Shown: one piece after another, positions 26,127-39,489 of the stretch | Layout of the letters: every line of letters begins with the position of its first letter | Position numbering within the stretch: position 1 is the first letter of the stretch | Source of the DNA: Callorhinus ursinus | Lineage: Eukaryota > Chordata > Mammalia > Carnivora > Otariidae | Reading direction: 5' to 3' | NCBI RefSeq assembly: GCF_003265705.1 | Contig: NW_020312827.1 | Span: forward strand, 21,572,413 to 21,636,412 | Length of the DNA: 64,000 nucleotides | The notes under the pieces: model-generated | Told to the model about the DNA's origin: nothing | Databases searched by the model: none | The model's input: the letters and a program-made list of their open reading frames with translations, nothing else | Made by a program: the position numbers and the translations under genes

Positions 26127-26340
26127 CAGTTGTTTTCAACTAAGGGTAATTTTGTTCTCTGGAACATTTGACAATATCTGGAGACATTTTTGACTGGGGG
26201 ATCAGGTAAGGTGTTGCAACTAGCATCTAGTAGGTAAAGATCAGGGATGCTGCTAAATATCCTACCATGCACAGGAAAACCATCAAAATGAAGAATTATC
26301 TGGCCCAAATTGTCAATAATGCTGAGTTTGAGAAACCCTG
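26127..26340 (+). mobile_element. MER5A (non-autonomous hAT DNA transposon)
   Basis: Starts CAGTTGTTTTCAAC and ends GTTTGAGAAACCCTG, with the internal MER5A phrases 'gacaatatctggagacattttt' and 'agggatgctgctaaatatcctac'. Near-identical 8-bp target duplication (CTCTAAAA at 26119-26126, GTCTAAAA at 26341-26348), as hAT elements make. Confidence 0.92.
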
Positions 26341-26349
26341 GTCTAAAAC

Positions 26350-27450
26350 AGTGAACATAAAGTAGAAAAAGAGAAGTCTTTTTGATGATGATGTGTTGAA
26401 AAGTTTTTTAGGCAACCTGAAAATGCATCCCTTCTACCATGAGCTTCCAAGCCTCTTGTGCCATTGTTAATTATGGCTACAACAACTAGTTCAGGTAAAA
26501 CAGATTCTGATTGCTGAACCCTATGTTCATTTTCACTGAGAAAGAGAAAATGGGTTGGGGTGGACATCTTCACCTCTGCTTGCTCTTCTGTGATGGAGTA
26601 ATCTAATTGTTGTTTTAGAGGAATCAGGTAGGTATAAAACCTGCCATAGCTTAGGGCAAGTAAATGTATCTGTAATTTTTATAATTTCCATAAGTAAACT
26701 AGAGGTCTGATGTCCCTTGAATTTGTTGTTATGCAAAAATTCTTATCTATCACTTTTAAGTAAATATTGGTTGTTTCAATTAGTAATACTACCTTATAGA
26801 TTAAACTCATTATGGAAATAACAGATGACATTATTTAACAATTTTTTTACAGTCCATATGGATGACTAAAAGTAACTTTGTGGAATTGATAGGAATGTTT
26901 ATGGAATAAATAATCACTGTTAATGTTGGAGGGGTTTTGACTGAATAAATCTAAGTGTTTTTGAGTTAAAGATCCATTATTGATTTGGAAAATCATACAA
27001 CCATACTCATCCCATTGGCATATGTCTCTCCATTATGCTTAGACCTTGAAGAAAATCTAGTTTATTTGAATTCTGGAACCACTTCTGAATTTCACAACTA
27101 CAGTGGGATATCAGAGGAAAACTAGAAAGATAATTGTAACACCAGAAATTTGGTCCTGTAATAAAGAGACTAAATAAATGAGCATTATTCATCCTATGTA
27201 TATAACAGTGATATGAAGTTACTTAGAGTATGGAAGATTTCATAAAGGACAGAAATAAACTAGTATCTTTTCCTTTAGAAAGCAGAGCAAAAGAAAGTGA
27301 ATGATTCACAAATTAGAAGGGATTATTTCCTGAGAGTGGGATGGTCAAATGTTGTTAACATGTTACTGAAGGAAAAATTGTCTCTTTTTTAGAGTTTTTA
27401 AAAACCAGAACACTTAATTTATGTTCAGTAGTTTAGATATTCTTTTAATT
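26350..27450. other. Non-coding stretch, nothing recognised
   Basis: Only short ORFs (26343-26736 and 27007-27192, minus strand) with no gene features. Confidence 0.5.
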
Positions 27451-27454
27451 GTAG

Positions 27455-27723
27455 CCTGTGTCAGTTTCCAATGGCTGCCGTAACAGATTAGCACAAACTG
27501 GTTGGGTCTAGTCAATAGAAATTATTCTCTCACAGTTCCAGAGTCCAAAAGTCTGGTATCAGTATCTTGGGGCCACAAATCAAGGTATTTGTCAGGTCAA
27601 AGGTGGTAGGGAAGAATTCTTACTTTGCCTCCTTCAGCCTAAATTCCTTGGTTTGTGACCACAACACTCCCGTCTTCAAGACCAGCATCTTCAAATCTCT
27701 TTTTGCTGTCTTCTCATTGACTT

Positions 27724-27765
<42 letters not shown>

Positions 27766-27995
27766 ACACTTGTGTGTGAAATTTCCCTCTGCCTTCCTTT
27801 TACAAGAATCTGTGAGATGGCATTTAGGGTCCACCTGAATAATCCAGGATAATTTCCCCATCTAAAAATCCTTGACATAATCACACCTGCAAAGACCCTT
27901 TTTCCAAATAAAGTAATACTTAATGGGTTTCAGGGATTAGGATTTAAATTCTTTTTTCAGGAGGAGGGTCTTTTTTTTAGCCAGCCACACAAATT
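27455..27995 (-). mobile_element. MLT1-type LTR (ERVL-MaLR), solo and decayed
   Basis: The plus strand reads the reverse complement of an MLT1-like LTR: 'gtgtcagtttccaatggctgccgtaac', 'gaaattattctctcacagttccagag', 'aataatccaggataatttcccc', 'cacctgcaaagaccctttttccaaataaagt', 'gggattaggattt'. An internal (GT)n at 27725-27764 expanded within it. An old retroviral-type LTR only; no internal genes present. Confidence 0.75.
27725..27764. repeat. (GT)n microsatellite
   Basis: Twenty perfect GT units inside the MLT1-type LTR. Confidence 0.95.
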
Positions 27996-28044
27996 GAGGG
28001 ATAAACTGGTTGCCTACTTCGTGGGTACCTTCTAGCGTTAGGAT

Positions 28045-28240
28045 TTTGTGATCCAAAGATTGTGACCTTTGGAAATTTGCTTCATCCGTCCCTGAGCCTT
28101 GGTTTTCTCACTTATGAAATGAGCCTAATAATGGTATTTAGGCCAATAAGATTGTTACAAAGATTAAATGACTCAATACAATTAAAATATTTAGAAAAGT
28201 TACTGTTATATAAGAAGTTCTCAGTAAGCGTCAGCTATCA
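28045..28240 (+). mobile_element. MIR SINE
   Basis: 'tgagccttggttttctcacttatgaaatgagcctaataatgg ... gattgttacaaagattaaatgactc ... gaagttctcagtaagcgtcagct' follows the MIR consensus through the core and 3' part. Confidence 0.8.
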
Positions 28241-28299
28241 GTACTTGTTGGTGCTGTTTATGTTGATAAAAAAGGATTATGTGAGAAGATAACTGGGTA

Positions 28300-30735
28300 C
28301 TTGCTCGGTGGCCTATGATATAATCCATATTTCTTTACTGTTACTTTATTTTGCTTTGACAAATTTAATGAAGGTGAGTCACAGAAGTAAAGTGGTGACT
28401 TAGTGTCCACAGTATGTGTTTAATCTGTTTTGTAGAGTTCATTTAACTTTCTACAATAGGGACAGACTAAGTTAACCCCTATATTGAGAGGGCAACTCAG
28501 AAACCAAGTCTTATAGAGGTTCCCATTAAGAGCAATAGCTTTAGGAATAGCAGGGATGTAGTATTCTATCAGAGAATAAATTATTCTATACTCTGAAAAT
28601 GTTTGAGTCACGTTTTCAACTTTTTATGGACGTAAGTAAAATCTCAGATTTTTAGATTGTAAAAGAAATCCTTTCCTGCTAAATTTGAGTACCATCCTTA
28701 ATAACTTGGCTTGTTTAATATCAGTCTCCCATTCAAGTTAGCCTTTCTACCTGTAACACTTTAGATTGTCCTTTCTGCTCCCCCCATCATTATTGCAGTA
28801 TAAGAACATCTAATTTGTTAGTAATAAAACAACATATTGTCTACAAAGCCTTTTCTAGCTAAAGGTATTACTGGGCTTTCTAGTGACATTCTATGTTCTC
28901 ACACACATTAGGTTTCATCATTTTGAAGAAGGAACCACTGGGCGTATTGCATTAATTGGTAGGGGACATAATTTCTTCCAGGGGCTACATTAGGCCACTG
29001 ACAGAGACAATGACAGGCCAGACTAAAAAATAATATTAATTTGTTTTCCATTATTAATATGATTTAAAAAAAATAAGATTTCAAATAATGTCAAGGGTGC
29101 ACCAATGGGAATACTTCCATTTTTCTCTGTGCATTTCACCAAGAAATAACCATATATAAGTTCAAGTGCAGTTGCAATCTGTAGACCTTTTGACATTTGA
29201 AATACTATTAGGTTAAATAATATGAAATTGCTGTTTTAGTAGGTCAAAAAAGGTTGAATGTGGTGGTTTCACATAGTACAAAGTAAACAGACAGTACCCC
29301 TGTGAAGGAGCTCAATTTTCCAGAGCTATTAAATGAAAGTGGCTAGATGAAACATTCAAGTATATAAGGAAATTTTTGCATTTTCAAGTTACTGATATTT
29401 CTCCCAGTAAATATAAACTGGGTCCTGTTTCACATCCTTTACTTTAATGTCAATGATTATGGGAACATGCATTATTAAAGGAAGGGAAATGAATGAAAGA
29501 AATTCATAGTAGGGAAAGCTAGGTAAACAGAAAACAATGAAAACTGCAGATTGTCACAAACTTTGTAATCATTTCTGTTTGACAATGTTTATCTCTTTAA
29601 ATGTTTATCTTCTTACCCATTTTTATTTCATTTTTATGTGTCTCATAAAGTTGGATATCACTCAATGTTTAGCTCTTTGGTATCTGAACATGGAAAGCAG
29701 ATTGCCCTGGCATTTTTATATACTGTAGGAAAAGAAAGTCATTTTCATTTATTGAGATTTATTATTTGAATATGTTTTCCAATATAGCAAAGCACACCTA
29801 CAAAATTTAATGTACATGCATATGCAAGTACACTATTCCAGCATAGCATCAGGTAAAATTTTATACTTTCTGTTGGAGAAGATGCAGGCACTAAAATAGA
29901 TGCACACACTTCTGCCCTCCCACCCTCTGCACTTTCCCTTAGTGATCAGTGATATGGGGAAAGGTATTATATTTTCCATAAAACCCTCCAAACATTCATT
30001 CATCACTTTCTAGGCTGGGAGTTGTTCTGGAATGGTAAGTAGTTGGGAAGATGGAAAAATCTCTAATGGAAGAGATTATTACCTTTGGGGAATGTTTGAT
30101 GACTCAGTGAAGGAGAATGACTTTAAGGAACAGGCACACAGTCCTATTATTATGGGTTTCACTAAGAAGTTAAGTTTTACATTCATATGATTTTTGTTTT
30201 TTATGGCAAATATCATGATTTTCTTGTATTAATGAAGCTTCCCTGTGAGAAATTTCACATTAAGAAACACATCAGCTTGTCATTGATCACTTCCATGAGT
30301 TCCTATCAGCTTTTGTTCTCCCATAATCGTCCAATTCTTATGACCTAGTTGGCAATTTCATGCTGTACCTTGTAGCACATTGCATTTGGGGATGGATGTA
30401 AATGAGTAAACTGAGACCACCTCATAATTTAAAAAGCAATCTCACTCTGAGTCAACATGTGTACTGCCTACCATTAAAAATGGGGGAAAAAAAGAAATGA
30501 CTGGTTCAATAATTTATGAAAAATGTTACAGTTTTATTGTTTATGCATTTTTTTTTTTTTTACAACACCCATCACTGTAGCACCAGGGTACTCAGACGAA
30601 AATTGGATTCAAGCTCAAAAATGATGGGGGAAGAATGTCTGTTTTCCATTTCTTTCTTAGCGGCTTGACATAAATGTCACAGTGAGTAAAAAGGTAGATA
30701 TAAGAAAATAAATCAATTAGCTAGCTAATTTATAT
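28300..30735. other. Non-coding stretch, nothing recognised
   Basis: AT-rich, with no convincing ORF and no young repeat. T-run at 30550-30561. Confidence 0.5.
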
Positions 30736-30739
30736 GATA

Positions 30740-30978
30740 CTTTCTGTAGGCAAAGAGACATAACAGATATTTTGGGAAAATCAAAAAAACCTGACCTGAA
30801 GTTCCCTCAAAATTACATGGAAAGCAGGGAAGTAGGTGAGGGTGGTAGAGATCAAACAAGATTGATCCTGAGTTTATATCTGTTGAAGCTGTTGATGGAT
30901 ACACGGGATTCCTTATTCTTATCACTCTACTTTTGCATATGTTTGAATTTTTCCATAATAAGTTTTTCTAAAATCCCA
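30740..30978 (+). mobile_element. Old L1 3' end
   Basis: 'gttgaagctgttgatggatacacgggattccttattcttatcactctacttttgcatatgtttgaatttttccataataag' matches the 3' end of old L1M elements. The 140-residue ORF at 30772-31194 starts inside it and is spurious. Confidence 0.7.
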
Positions 30979-30999
30979 GGATTTAACTATTTCCCAGCA

Positions 31000-33900
31000 G
31001 GAGTTAATACTCCAAATATGGAAATAAGAATGTTCATTTTTGCATGTATACTGCAGGCTCTATATTTCATAAATATTTACTATTTCCATAAAATCTTGAT
31101 AACCACATCTTTCTTGCAGGAGCTTAACAAAATTTTCCAACTAGTAAACATATTCAATGTTTCTGACCCTGCATCCTATACACTATCAGGGTGATTTGTC
31201 ATGAGAAGACAAAAGTAATAAAAATCACAAAGAACCAAGAGGGATACCCTCAGCTATAGACTAAAGAGAACTGGAAGAATGAAAATTTAGATTCTGAGTA
31301 ACTCAACTTATCTTTCCTCTGTAGCAGCATAAAGGTTCCAAAGGCTACCATATTAGATCATCATTAATTTGGAATCTCAGTACGCTTTATGAGCTTGCCT
31401 TTGTGACGTACCTAGAGAACCTAAAAATGAATGGCTTGAAATCATACAAGTGTGGTAATGGAAGACTAGAATTGACCTCATTACTCTTATCCCCATCACT
31501 GATTATTCTTTAACTGGATGTGAACAGCATTATCAAGAAGAACTTCCTACCTTCCATGATATGTCCATAACATTCAGATATTAAGATTGAACTTGTACAT
31601 ACTAACTTTCAATTATACAAGGAGAGAAAAGATATATTTAGGTCCCTGTTCCTGGCTGTTAATCGTAGAATTTGTCAGAACAAAGTTTTAATCAAACTTT
31701 TTTTCATTTTGTGTAAACATAACAACTTTATCAAGAAAAGATTATCTATGCCTAAATAACTTAGTCCCAAGGTAAAAAAAAAAATACTATGTATGTATAA
31801 CTCTAATAAAGATTATTTTATCAATAGTCTCTATTAGAGTAATACATAAACATTGTTTTGAACTTGTTCTTTATTATCAAATACCACATTTCTGAATTTG
31901 ATTTTGCAGTACTATATCTAGTGTGGCTTCATTAACACTTTCTTGACTCTTATCCCACATAGAATTGGCTAATTCTTCTTTTATACCATACTGTACACGG
32001 CAACTTTATTTATTATAGCACCTATACCATGAGTTCCCTTCTTTAGTTTGTCCCTCCCTACTGGACTCCAAATTTGTTTGAGACCAGTAATCCTTTTCAT
32101 TGCCCAGCAAAATGACAAGCTCTTTGTAGGTTTTAATAAATGTTTGTTGTAAGTAGATTGGCAAATTAAATACATGTCTTCTGGTGGCTGATCTTTTGAG
32201 TGAATTTGAGCTTATTTTATTATGTAAGCAGATGATTTTGGCTTTTTCCTATCTCTTTTCTCACATGTCCCATATTCTTTCACTGGGGCTACACACAGAA
32301 GAGGAAAATATATTTTACCCACTGACTTCCAATTTCTCATCCTTTCATTGAACTAATCTCTATATTCTTTGTGTTTCTCTGCTTTCCCAGTATTTAATAT
32401 ATTAACTAATAGATCCAATATCTGTTATGATCAGGGAATCAAATGTTATTGAATGTGCACTGCCCCCCCAAACCCTTATTATATTCATTCATCTAAACCC
32501 ATCCTTGTCTTCTATTTTTCTGCCTATTCCCTTTTCTCCCCCACCCCCATTGCCTCTTAATCCCTTCTGTAAGAGTCATTTTGTTTAAAAAAACAAACAA
32601 ACAACAAATAGCTTTGATAGCTCTTTTAAGACCCATAGTTCTGAGGTCCCATGGTAGGAGAGAAATATTTCTATGTCGGATGAGTAAACATTCTCTTAAA
32701 TAAGATACAAAGTAGTTGGCAGGCACTGGATTTTGTTGAGGCTTCAGTTTGACAAACACATTGTCCATTAAAATGTCATTGGTTTTCCTCCTTTGCTATT
32801 GAGCGTTTTTCTACCCCATTCTGGTCCAAAAAGGCTTAGGAGAGCAATTGTTTTCTAGGATCAGGGATATTTATGTAGATTTTCTTTCTAGTCTCCCTGG
32901 AATCATGGAAGATGAAGGAGTGGTTACATGGTGAATAATTTATAGAGTTAAGGAACATGCCTCTCCAAAGGGCTCTCAAACAGGTTCAGTTCAGGGTTGA
33001 GTCTGGTTAAAGATTCGGATTCATTATTATTATTTTTTAGGCACAGTTTGTGCATCCCTAATAACCACCATTACAGGTAATCTTTCCTGTTTCCACTAAG
33101 TAAACAAAGATTCCTTAAGGTCATTTAGAACAGGTTGGTAATTCATACTAAAATCAGATCTGGCCTGCTAGGGTTATTTTTTTCCAGAAGTTTTTATTAG
33201 AGGGAATCTGCTGATACAAAGAGGTCCAAATAAACTTACCAGCCAGGATTGCTTTTTATTTTGAATATTTTTAGAATGAGACTAAGTTTCTTAAAAACAT
33301 GAATATATTAGCCACCAACAAGAGATAAGTATGGGAAGACAGCTTTAGCTCCATTTTGTAGGTAGAAGATCAGTCCAGAGGTTTGTTTCTGATCCTATGG
33401 GCTTATATGGCCCCAGAAATAGATTCTGTCTCTGATTTAGAATAAGATATCTCTTGATAAGAGGTGAATGCCAATTTGCTGAGTGAGCTGGTATTATTTA
33501 ACATTTATCAAGAAGAAATTGAGATACTAGGGCTAAGGAGTTCAGTGTCTTATATTTGTGTATCATTTAGTTCATTACTGATACAAAAATCATGAAGGGT
33601 ATTGGTTTTATTTTGGGAAAGCAGATTTTGAATGTTTAAATCATGATAGAAAATTCTCCTGAGAAAACAAAATAAGAGTACTCAGGAATTTGTACACATC
33701 TATTTTTAAAATAATCATTTAGCTAAGTGGTTGTGTCTTTATAAAAGACTATAAGGGTCCGTCTAATAAATAAGGCTGGATTTTAAAAATAGATTTGAAT
33801 TTCATGCCTTATTATTTTGTATGTAGAAAACAAACAAATGCTTTCCTGTCTACTACCTTTTAGAAAAGCATAAGGTTTTACTTAATTGTACAAAAAAATG

Positions 33901-36700
33901 TGTCTTCAAAATTGAAATGGAAACAGAGCAATAATTTATGATTATGGTATTCTGCCATTAGCCCTGTTGGATGGTTTTATGTATATGTTACATATTAACT
34001 TATTCTAAACTATTATTTTAAGAGCACCATGGGCTTAAAAAGGTTTTGAGAGATTATCTTATTAGCCTCCCTCCCTCCCTTGGAAATAAGCCCACTGATA
34101 ACATTTTCATAACCTCCCTTGGTAACATATCCCTTTGTATAGTCATCCTCATTGCAGGTATTTTATCCCCACATCAAATGTGGATTTTTTTATGCTACAG
34201 TAATTCTATTAGTTTCACCATCTCCACTGAGATTAGAATACCTAGCTTATTTTCTCTGTGCATTAGTGTCTACCAATTCTTGAGGAGTGGCATCCTTTGC
34301 TCTCAGTAGGAACAAGCTACTATTGCCTCTGGAATTGAATGAACCAGCATGAATCTTAATATATTTTGTCATGCTCTGTTCATGTACTCAGTATATGAGT
34401 GAGGCAATGTATAGGTGATTTTTTAAAAGGCAACTGTAAAACCATTTATAAAAAATGGCCTATTTTATTTTAAAACTTAATGTCAGCTGGTGGTTTCCTA
34501 TGAGCTATAGAGTGGAACAAAGTAGAAGAAAAGCTGTTCCAAAGATGATGGCTTTTTGACCGTTTTCCTTTGTTTCTTTTGGTCTGCTGCACTGGGTCTA
34601 AGTTTTAGGGAGAATGAAGACATTGAGTCAAATTTTAGGAAAAGAAGATGAGTTCAATGTATTCATTTTGAGAGCTCCTTGTCCTGAAGGAATTCATCTT
34701 GGGTAATTTTACAGAATGTTCTTTTCTATTCTCCCGCCTTCCCCACCACCAACCTTAGGTGCCCCTAGAGGTTAATAAACTATTCTCGAAACTAAATAAC
34801 ACTCAGAGAGCCTTGTAGCACCAGAGAGGTTTGGGCGGCTGGGGGGTGGGGATTGGCCATCAATTTAGATCTAGACCAGGTCAATAGCAAATGAAGGCTG
34901 TTGAAGCAGCTGTTCTGTGGCCTCTGTGAAATGAGGTGGTGGCTTCCATCCAGTTTTTGGACAGCTGTCTTCCTCACAGAAAGCATTGCCACAATTGGCA
35001 TTAATTGGCTCTCTTGCTCACAGCCTCCTGCAGACAGTTCATTGAAACTTCTCTTTTCTCCCTTCCTTTCTCCTCTCCACCCTCATCTTTCTTCTCTTCA
35101 TTTCTGCTTTCCCCTTCCTGTTGTCTTTTCCCTTTTCCTTTCCTTCTCTGTCTTACCAGTAGGTAGCCTGGAAACAAAAGAGTAGCAGCAGTTCCTGAGG
35201 GAAAAATGCATTAACACCTCAGCCTATGTTTTCTGCCAGGGCTTGCAAAGGGACCTAAGACCAGCTGTTGGGGTAGAATGCTCATACCTCCCACAGTGTC
35301 TGCCTTCTCTGCCCCAGCCCTAAGCTGCCTTGCTCAAGGTGTGTCAGAGTTTATTCTGGGGTTGTCTATTTTATCCACTGAGTTTCTTTCATCCCAAGGC
35401 AGGGAACACGGCTGCGTTTGTAAAATGGATGGGCCAACAGGGAATTCTGAATGATTCAGTAGTGGTAGTACAAACCCTTCATTATAACTCCCTCTTGGGC
35501 ACAACCAGGAGTTAGTAGAGATGGAAGGTCATGCAGTTTTTGATTCCCTTCTCTGATAAGGACTGCACTATTTGGGGAGTGATGTATATGGCAGTCATAT
35601 TCCCAAACCCCAAGCCAACACACCTGTCCTGACCAGACATTTTTTGATTTATAATCTATTTATTTGACAAATTTTTAATAAAAGAAGAATTAAACTCCAT
35701 TTTTAAACTATATTTAACAAATTGTTTGAATTACAAGGAATAAAATTCTGTGAAACAAGACTTCTTAAAAATCCACAGCATGAATTATTAACTCCACAGC
35801 ATTCTTTGGATGCACTTTGGCTCCTTCATAAAACAATAACGAGATATCAGTGATAGCTTCCACCCCTGAAATGTCCACGTCTGCTCTCAAGTTATCCACC
35901 TTCATGTTCTCAGTCTCAATTTGAGTCAAAAAGTAGACCAAAGGAAGACTTACCTCTCATACTATTTCTCCAACCAGAAGGAAGCAACGATGGACATGAT
36001 GCTCTCTTACTATAGAAAGAGAACACAATTAAACAATTTTACAGCATTTCTGAACTTCCTAAAAAACGCAAAGCATTTTGCCCCAAGATGCCTTTGTTTA
36101 GAATTTGAAACCTGTGTATAACATTGTATGGGGAAATTCAACCAACATGCCACACATTGGTTTGCAATTAGCTGATTACAATGTTGATTGCTAAGAACGC
36201 TTATACGGCCATGAAGATATCCAAACCTTTGAAATGACCATATGAAATCTAAACCAGGAGCTTGAATTGGGGCAATATTAAACAGATGTAAAATCCCAGA
36301 TATCCTTTGCAAATTAGAAGGTAAAATAATTTAGCACAACTGCTTTTGGCAAGGGTTTTGATTTTCAGAGTATGACCAGGACCCACAAAATAGTTACATA
36401 AGAAAAAAAGTGAGATTCAGCTTTAGGGAAAATATCCTAGCATGAGCTCTGACTCTATAGACTTTGTGATCCACTTTGTCTCATCTATATGATGGACAAA
36501 TCATTCTCTGTCACCGTATGTGTTATTTTTTTTTACTTCATGGGTATAAAATTACTTGAAAACCAAAATGCTGAATACTGTTAATAATTATAGCAAGCAA
36601 ACTGTGTGTAAAAAAATAGCTTTGGAGAAATGTAATTTCTAGAATGGAAAGATTGTCTAACAGGTAAAAGAATGGCTCTCAGTTTTGTGATTCATTTATT
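31000..36700. other. Mostly unique AT-rich sequence upstream of DIO2
   Basis: No gene, no CanSINE and no clear L1 seen. Contains an imperfect inverted repeat at 31802-31838 (ctctaataaaga ... ctattagag), a C-run near 32461 and a C/T-rich tract at about 35050-35160. Scattered short ORFs (34901-35185, 36010-36312) have no recognisable domains. Distant DIO2 enhancers could lie here, but none can be identified from sequence alone. Confidence 0.45.
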
Positions 36701-36810
36701 CATTTAAAAAAGTGATGGAAGAAATCTGAGAAATGTTATGAAGAGGTTGGCTATGTGTCTATTTGTTCTTCTATTTTAAAAAAAAAAAACCTCAAACACA
36801 TCTGACTTCC

Positions 36811-36870
36811 AAAGAAAGAAGAGAAAGAAAGAAAGAAGGAAAGAAAGAAAGAGAAAGGAAAATAAAAAGA
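36811..36870. repeat. (GAAA)n purine-rich simple repeat
   Basis: GAAA/AGGA units on the plus strand, followed by an A-run at 36873-36884. It creates the Phe/Ser-rich minus-strand ORFs, which are artefacts. Confidence 0.9.
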
Positions 36871-37654
36871 CCAAAAAAAAAAAAGCCATTCTGATTTATA
36901 ACCATTTGTAGTTTGGATGTGCCTTGAACTTTGCACTTAAAAAGAAAACATTTTTCTGATTTTCTACCAATCCCTCTCCTTAGCTTGCCATTTCTAACCA
37001 TATCTTTCTCCTTGAAAGCAAAAGACAAGTGAGGAAGAATTGGTTTATAGCTGCTAAAGTCTCTGCCTTAAATGAGCACTGCTTTCATTCAAACAGGTCA
37101 AAATGAATGTCTGAGAAGGGGCGAGATTTTAAGGCTTGAACAATGAGTGGAAACATCATTTCCTGACTCCAGGCCTTCTGTCATTGTGGAGCGGGACTTC
37201 ATCTGGCACTTTAGCTTTCCCTTCTACACTAGTTAAAATGCCATGTTGTCACTTCCCTCTCTTTTTGTCTTTTTTTCTTCAATAGGGACATTGAGAAGAT
37301 TGAGAGAATGAATAGAGTAAATGGAGATCATGTATATGAATAAAATTCTTTAGCCAACAATGTATACTAGTCACAGGAAAAATATTTTTCTTTATGGTTT
37401 ATATTCATTTCTCTAAGCTCTGAAATCTCTCAAAATTTAGTCCATGGAATATAAATCCAAGGTTCATAATGGGCTAAACTGATGAGAAAGACGAAAGAAT
37501 CAGGTTTTTAAGATAATAGGGAATGGCCAGGGTTGTGTCAATGGGAAGGGCCACATCCAAGACCAGCCAGGTGTACAACTCTGGGGCACCGTAGTCATAT
37601 CATATTGTATGTGAATGGTGCCCCCTAGTGTGGAGCAATGCATGCCCTGCCCAT

Positions 37655-37755
37655 TGGTCCATTCAGTACATCCTCCTTGAATTTACTCCGTGCCAGGCAT
37701 GGTTCTAACTGGTGGAAGACAGCAATAGAGAAAGCAGATAGGAATCCCCGGTCTC
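37655..37755 (-). mobile_element. L2 fragment
   Basis: 'cattcagtacatcctccttgaatttactccgtgccaggcatggttctaactggtggaagacagcaatagagaaagcag' is reverse-complement L2 3' text. Confidence 0.6.
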
Positions 37756-37839
37756 ATGAAAACTAAAAGCATTCTGACTGTATTATTATTTTTTTAAAGG
37801 CAAAAAGCAATGGGCCAACCAAATAAAATGCATATATAT

Positions 37840-37892
37840 ATATATGCAGAATTTGGCCCATTGGCCTACCAATTAATGACCCCTGCTCTAGG
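37840..37892. mobile_element. Possible short hAT (MER1-like) terminal fragment
   Basis: 'gaatttggcccattggcctaccaattaatgacccctgctctag' resembles the terminal inverted repeat of MER1-type elements. Very short, next to a small (AT)n. Confidence 0.35.
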
Positions 37893-37899
37893 CTTTTAA

Positions 37900-39150
37900 A
37901 TTATTTCTGTAATCTTGCAGGTTTAGCCACAGGGACAAAACACAGAAATGTACTGACCACAGGTTTGCATCTCCTGCTTAGCTCATGCTTAATGAGAGCA
38001 CTGTGTACATAGAAAAGTTGGCTAATTAATTTTCAATTTAAATTCTGTAACCCCACCCCAGTGTCTGTACTTACTACTCTTTCTTCCAAGAAAACATAAT
38101 TCCTAGAGGTGATCGGTTAGGTAAGTGAGGAAGGAAAACTAGAATGAGGTGGGGGTCATGGCATTCTGCCAAAGCATTGTCTGCCTAGACATCGGTCCTG
38201 GAAACTAATGGCAGAGGCGAGCCATTGAGCAATGTTCAGTGTGGCTCTTGAACCAATTCAAAGTCTGCTCCTAAACACCTACAAATTTAATTAAATTTTT
38301 TTTTCAAGGCAAAAGGAAGATTCCCTAAAGCTTCAGGTCTCTTAAGGGTTATGTTAACAGAAGCACGGGAAGTACAGAATTTAAAGAGCTCACTTATAAA
38401 GAAATTTATTTCTCAGTATTATGGCATCTTAATGCCACTTGATAGAAAGTTTTAATTTAATCTGCATGTAGGCAAAATGGAACTAAAAGAAGGTCTGGTC
38501 ACCTAGCTGCTTTCATGGTTGTCTGGAAGATTTTCTTTTTCTTTTTCTTTTCTTTTTTGCATTGGAAATTTCAGTAACACTGAAAAGAAAACTTGTATTA
38601 ATTTTCTGCAAAAAGCTTTAGAGAAATGCTCTGATGGTACTCAAAGAGTTTAAAAGTTTTCCACCTCACAACTCACTTTGCATTTTCTTAAATAAGATCA
38701 TGACTCAAAAATATTTAAAGAACCTAGGTCACAAATCTGACGAGAAACTGTCACAGTATAAAGGTATAAAGACCAGATGTAAGCATCCACATCTTCTAAA
38801 AAATAGAACAGAGACCATCCCTGAGTACTCTTTCTCTTTTCTACCTGCCTTCCAGAATGCTTTCTTTCCAAAAACCCCTCATAAATGAACAATAACAATA
38901 ATCATCATCAGAGGAGAGAGAGTTTCCTATCAATTTACACGTTAAATTAAATTACTTTTCCCAAAGTCTAGAAGCATTTCCTGAAAACCGTCAAAAGTAT
39001 TAATTTTTTTTCTCTCTCCCTCTCTTTAAATCACAAAGCAAAATTCCACTGTCCCTCTACCCCCCCTCCTTCTAAAAAAAAAAAAAAAAAGTTGTCGAGA
39101 GTTTTGCTTTTCTATTCACTGCAGTTCTGGCCAAAGTAAAGCCCTCTTTC
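37900..39150. other. Upstream flank of the DIO2 promoter
   Basis: Unique sequence of about 1.2 kb ahead of the promoter, with an A-run at 39075-39091 and pyrimidine-rich stretches at 38529-38556 and 39007-39027. Apart from the CRE/TATA core I cannot assign factor sites here with confidence. Confidence 0.5.
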
Positions 39151-39154
39151 TCAG

Positions 39155-39162
39155 TGACGTCA
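39155..39162 (+). promoter_or_regulatory. cAMP response element (CRE) in DIO2 promoter
   Basis: A perfect palindromic CRE, TGACGTCA, lies 58 bases upstream of the TATA box, so at about -90 to -95 from the inferred start. Mammalian DIO2 promoters are known to be strongly cAMP-responsive through a CRE at about this distance; this is how adrenergic signalling induces the gene in brown fat. The match is seen directly; its function is inferred from the family. Confidence 0.85.
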
Positions 39163-39219
39163 AGATCTTTACCAAGATTAGGCTTTCATTTCTCTATTGC
39201 AGCAATTAGCCAGGGAATG

Positions 39220-39227
39220 TATAAAAG
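39220..39227 (+). promoter_or_regulatory. TATA box of DIO2 promoter
   Basis: TATAAAAG followed by GC, a near-consensus TATA box, about 720 bases upstream of the start codon. It predicts a transcription start near 39245-39255. The resulting leader of about 690 nt agrees with the long leaders known for mammalian DIO2. Confidence 0.8.
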
Positions 39228-39489
39228 GCTTCAGGGAGACTCACTGGGCTGCAGAGAGAGAGGCACTTTGCACCACAGACAGATAGCACGAAGGAAAAGC
39301 CAGAGGGAGTGAGGAAAAGAGGAGTCAGTCGCTCCTGGGGAAGGGAGAGAGGGAGACAGCTTGGGAGAAGGAGAACAGAAAGTGTGTGTAAAACGGAGTA
39401 AAGAAGGGGAAAAACTACCCTTAAAGCACATTTTTTAAAACTCTGGCAATTCAAGAAAGAAACAGGCTACGTTTCTGAACATAGAGACA

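Noticed and set aside
30772..31194. 140-codon plus-strand ORF
   Set aside because: Begins in an L1 3' end and runs into unique sequence; no domain, no splice or promoter context.
31802..31838. Inverted repeat around ctctaataaaga / ctattagag as a transposon or RNA hairpin
   Set aside because: Short and imperfect, AT-rich, with no flanking target duplication; likely chance.
34901..35185. 94-codon ORF with a Ser/Pro/Leu-rich C terminus
   Set aside because: The C-terminal half is a C/T-rich low-complexity tract; no conserved motif, Kozak context or exon structure.
36751..37028. Minus-strand ORFs with Phe/Ser runs
   Set aside because: Antisense of the (GAAA)n simple repeat.
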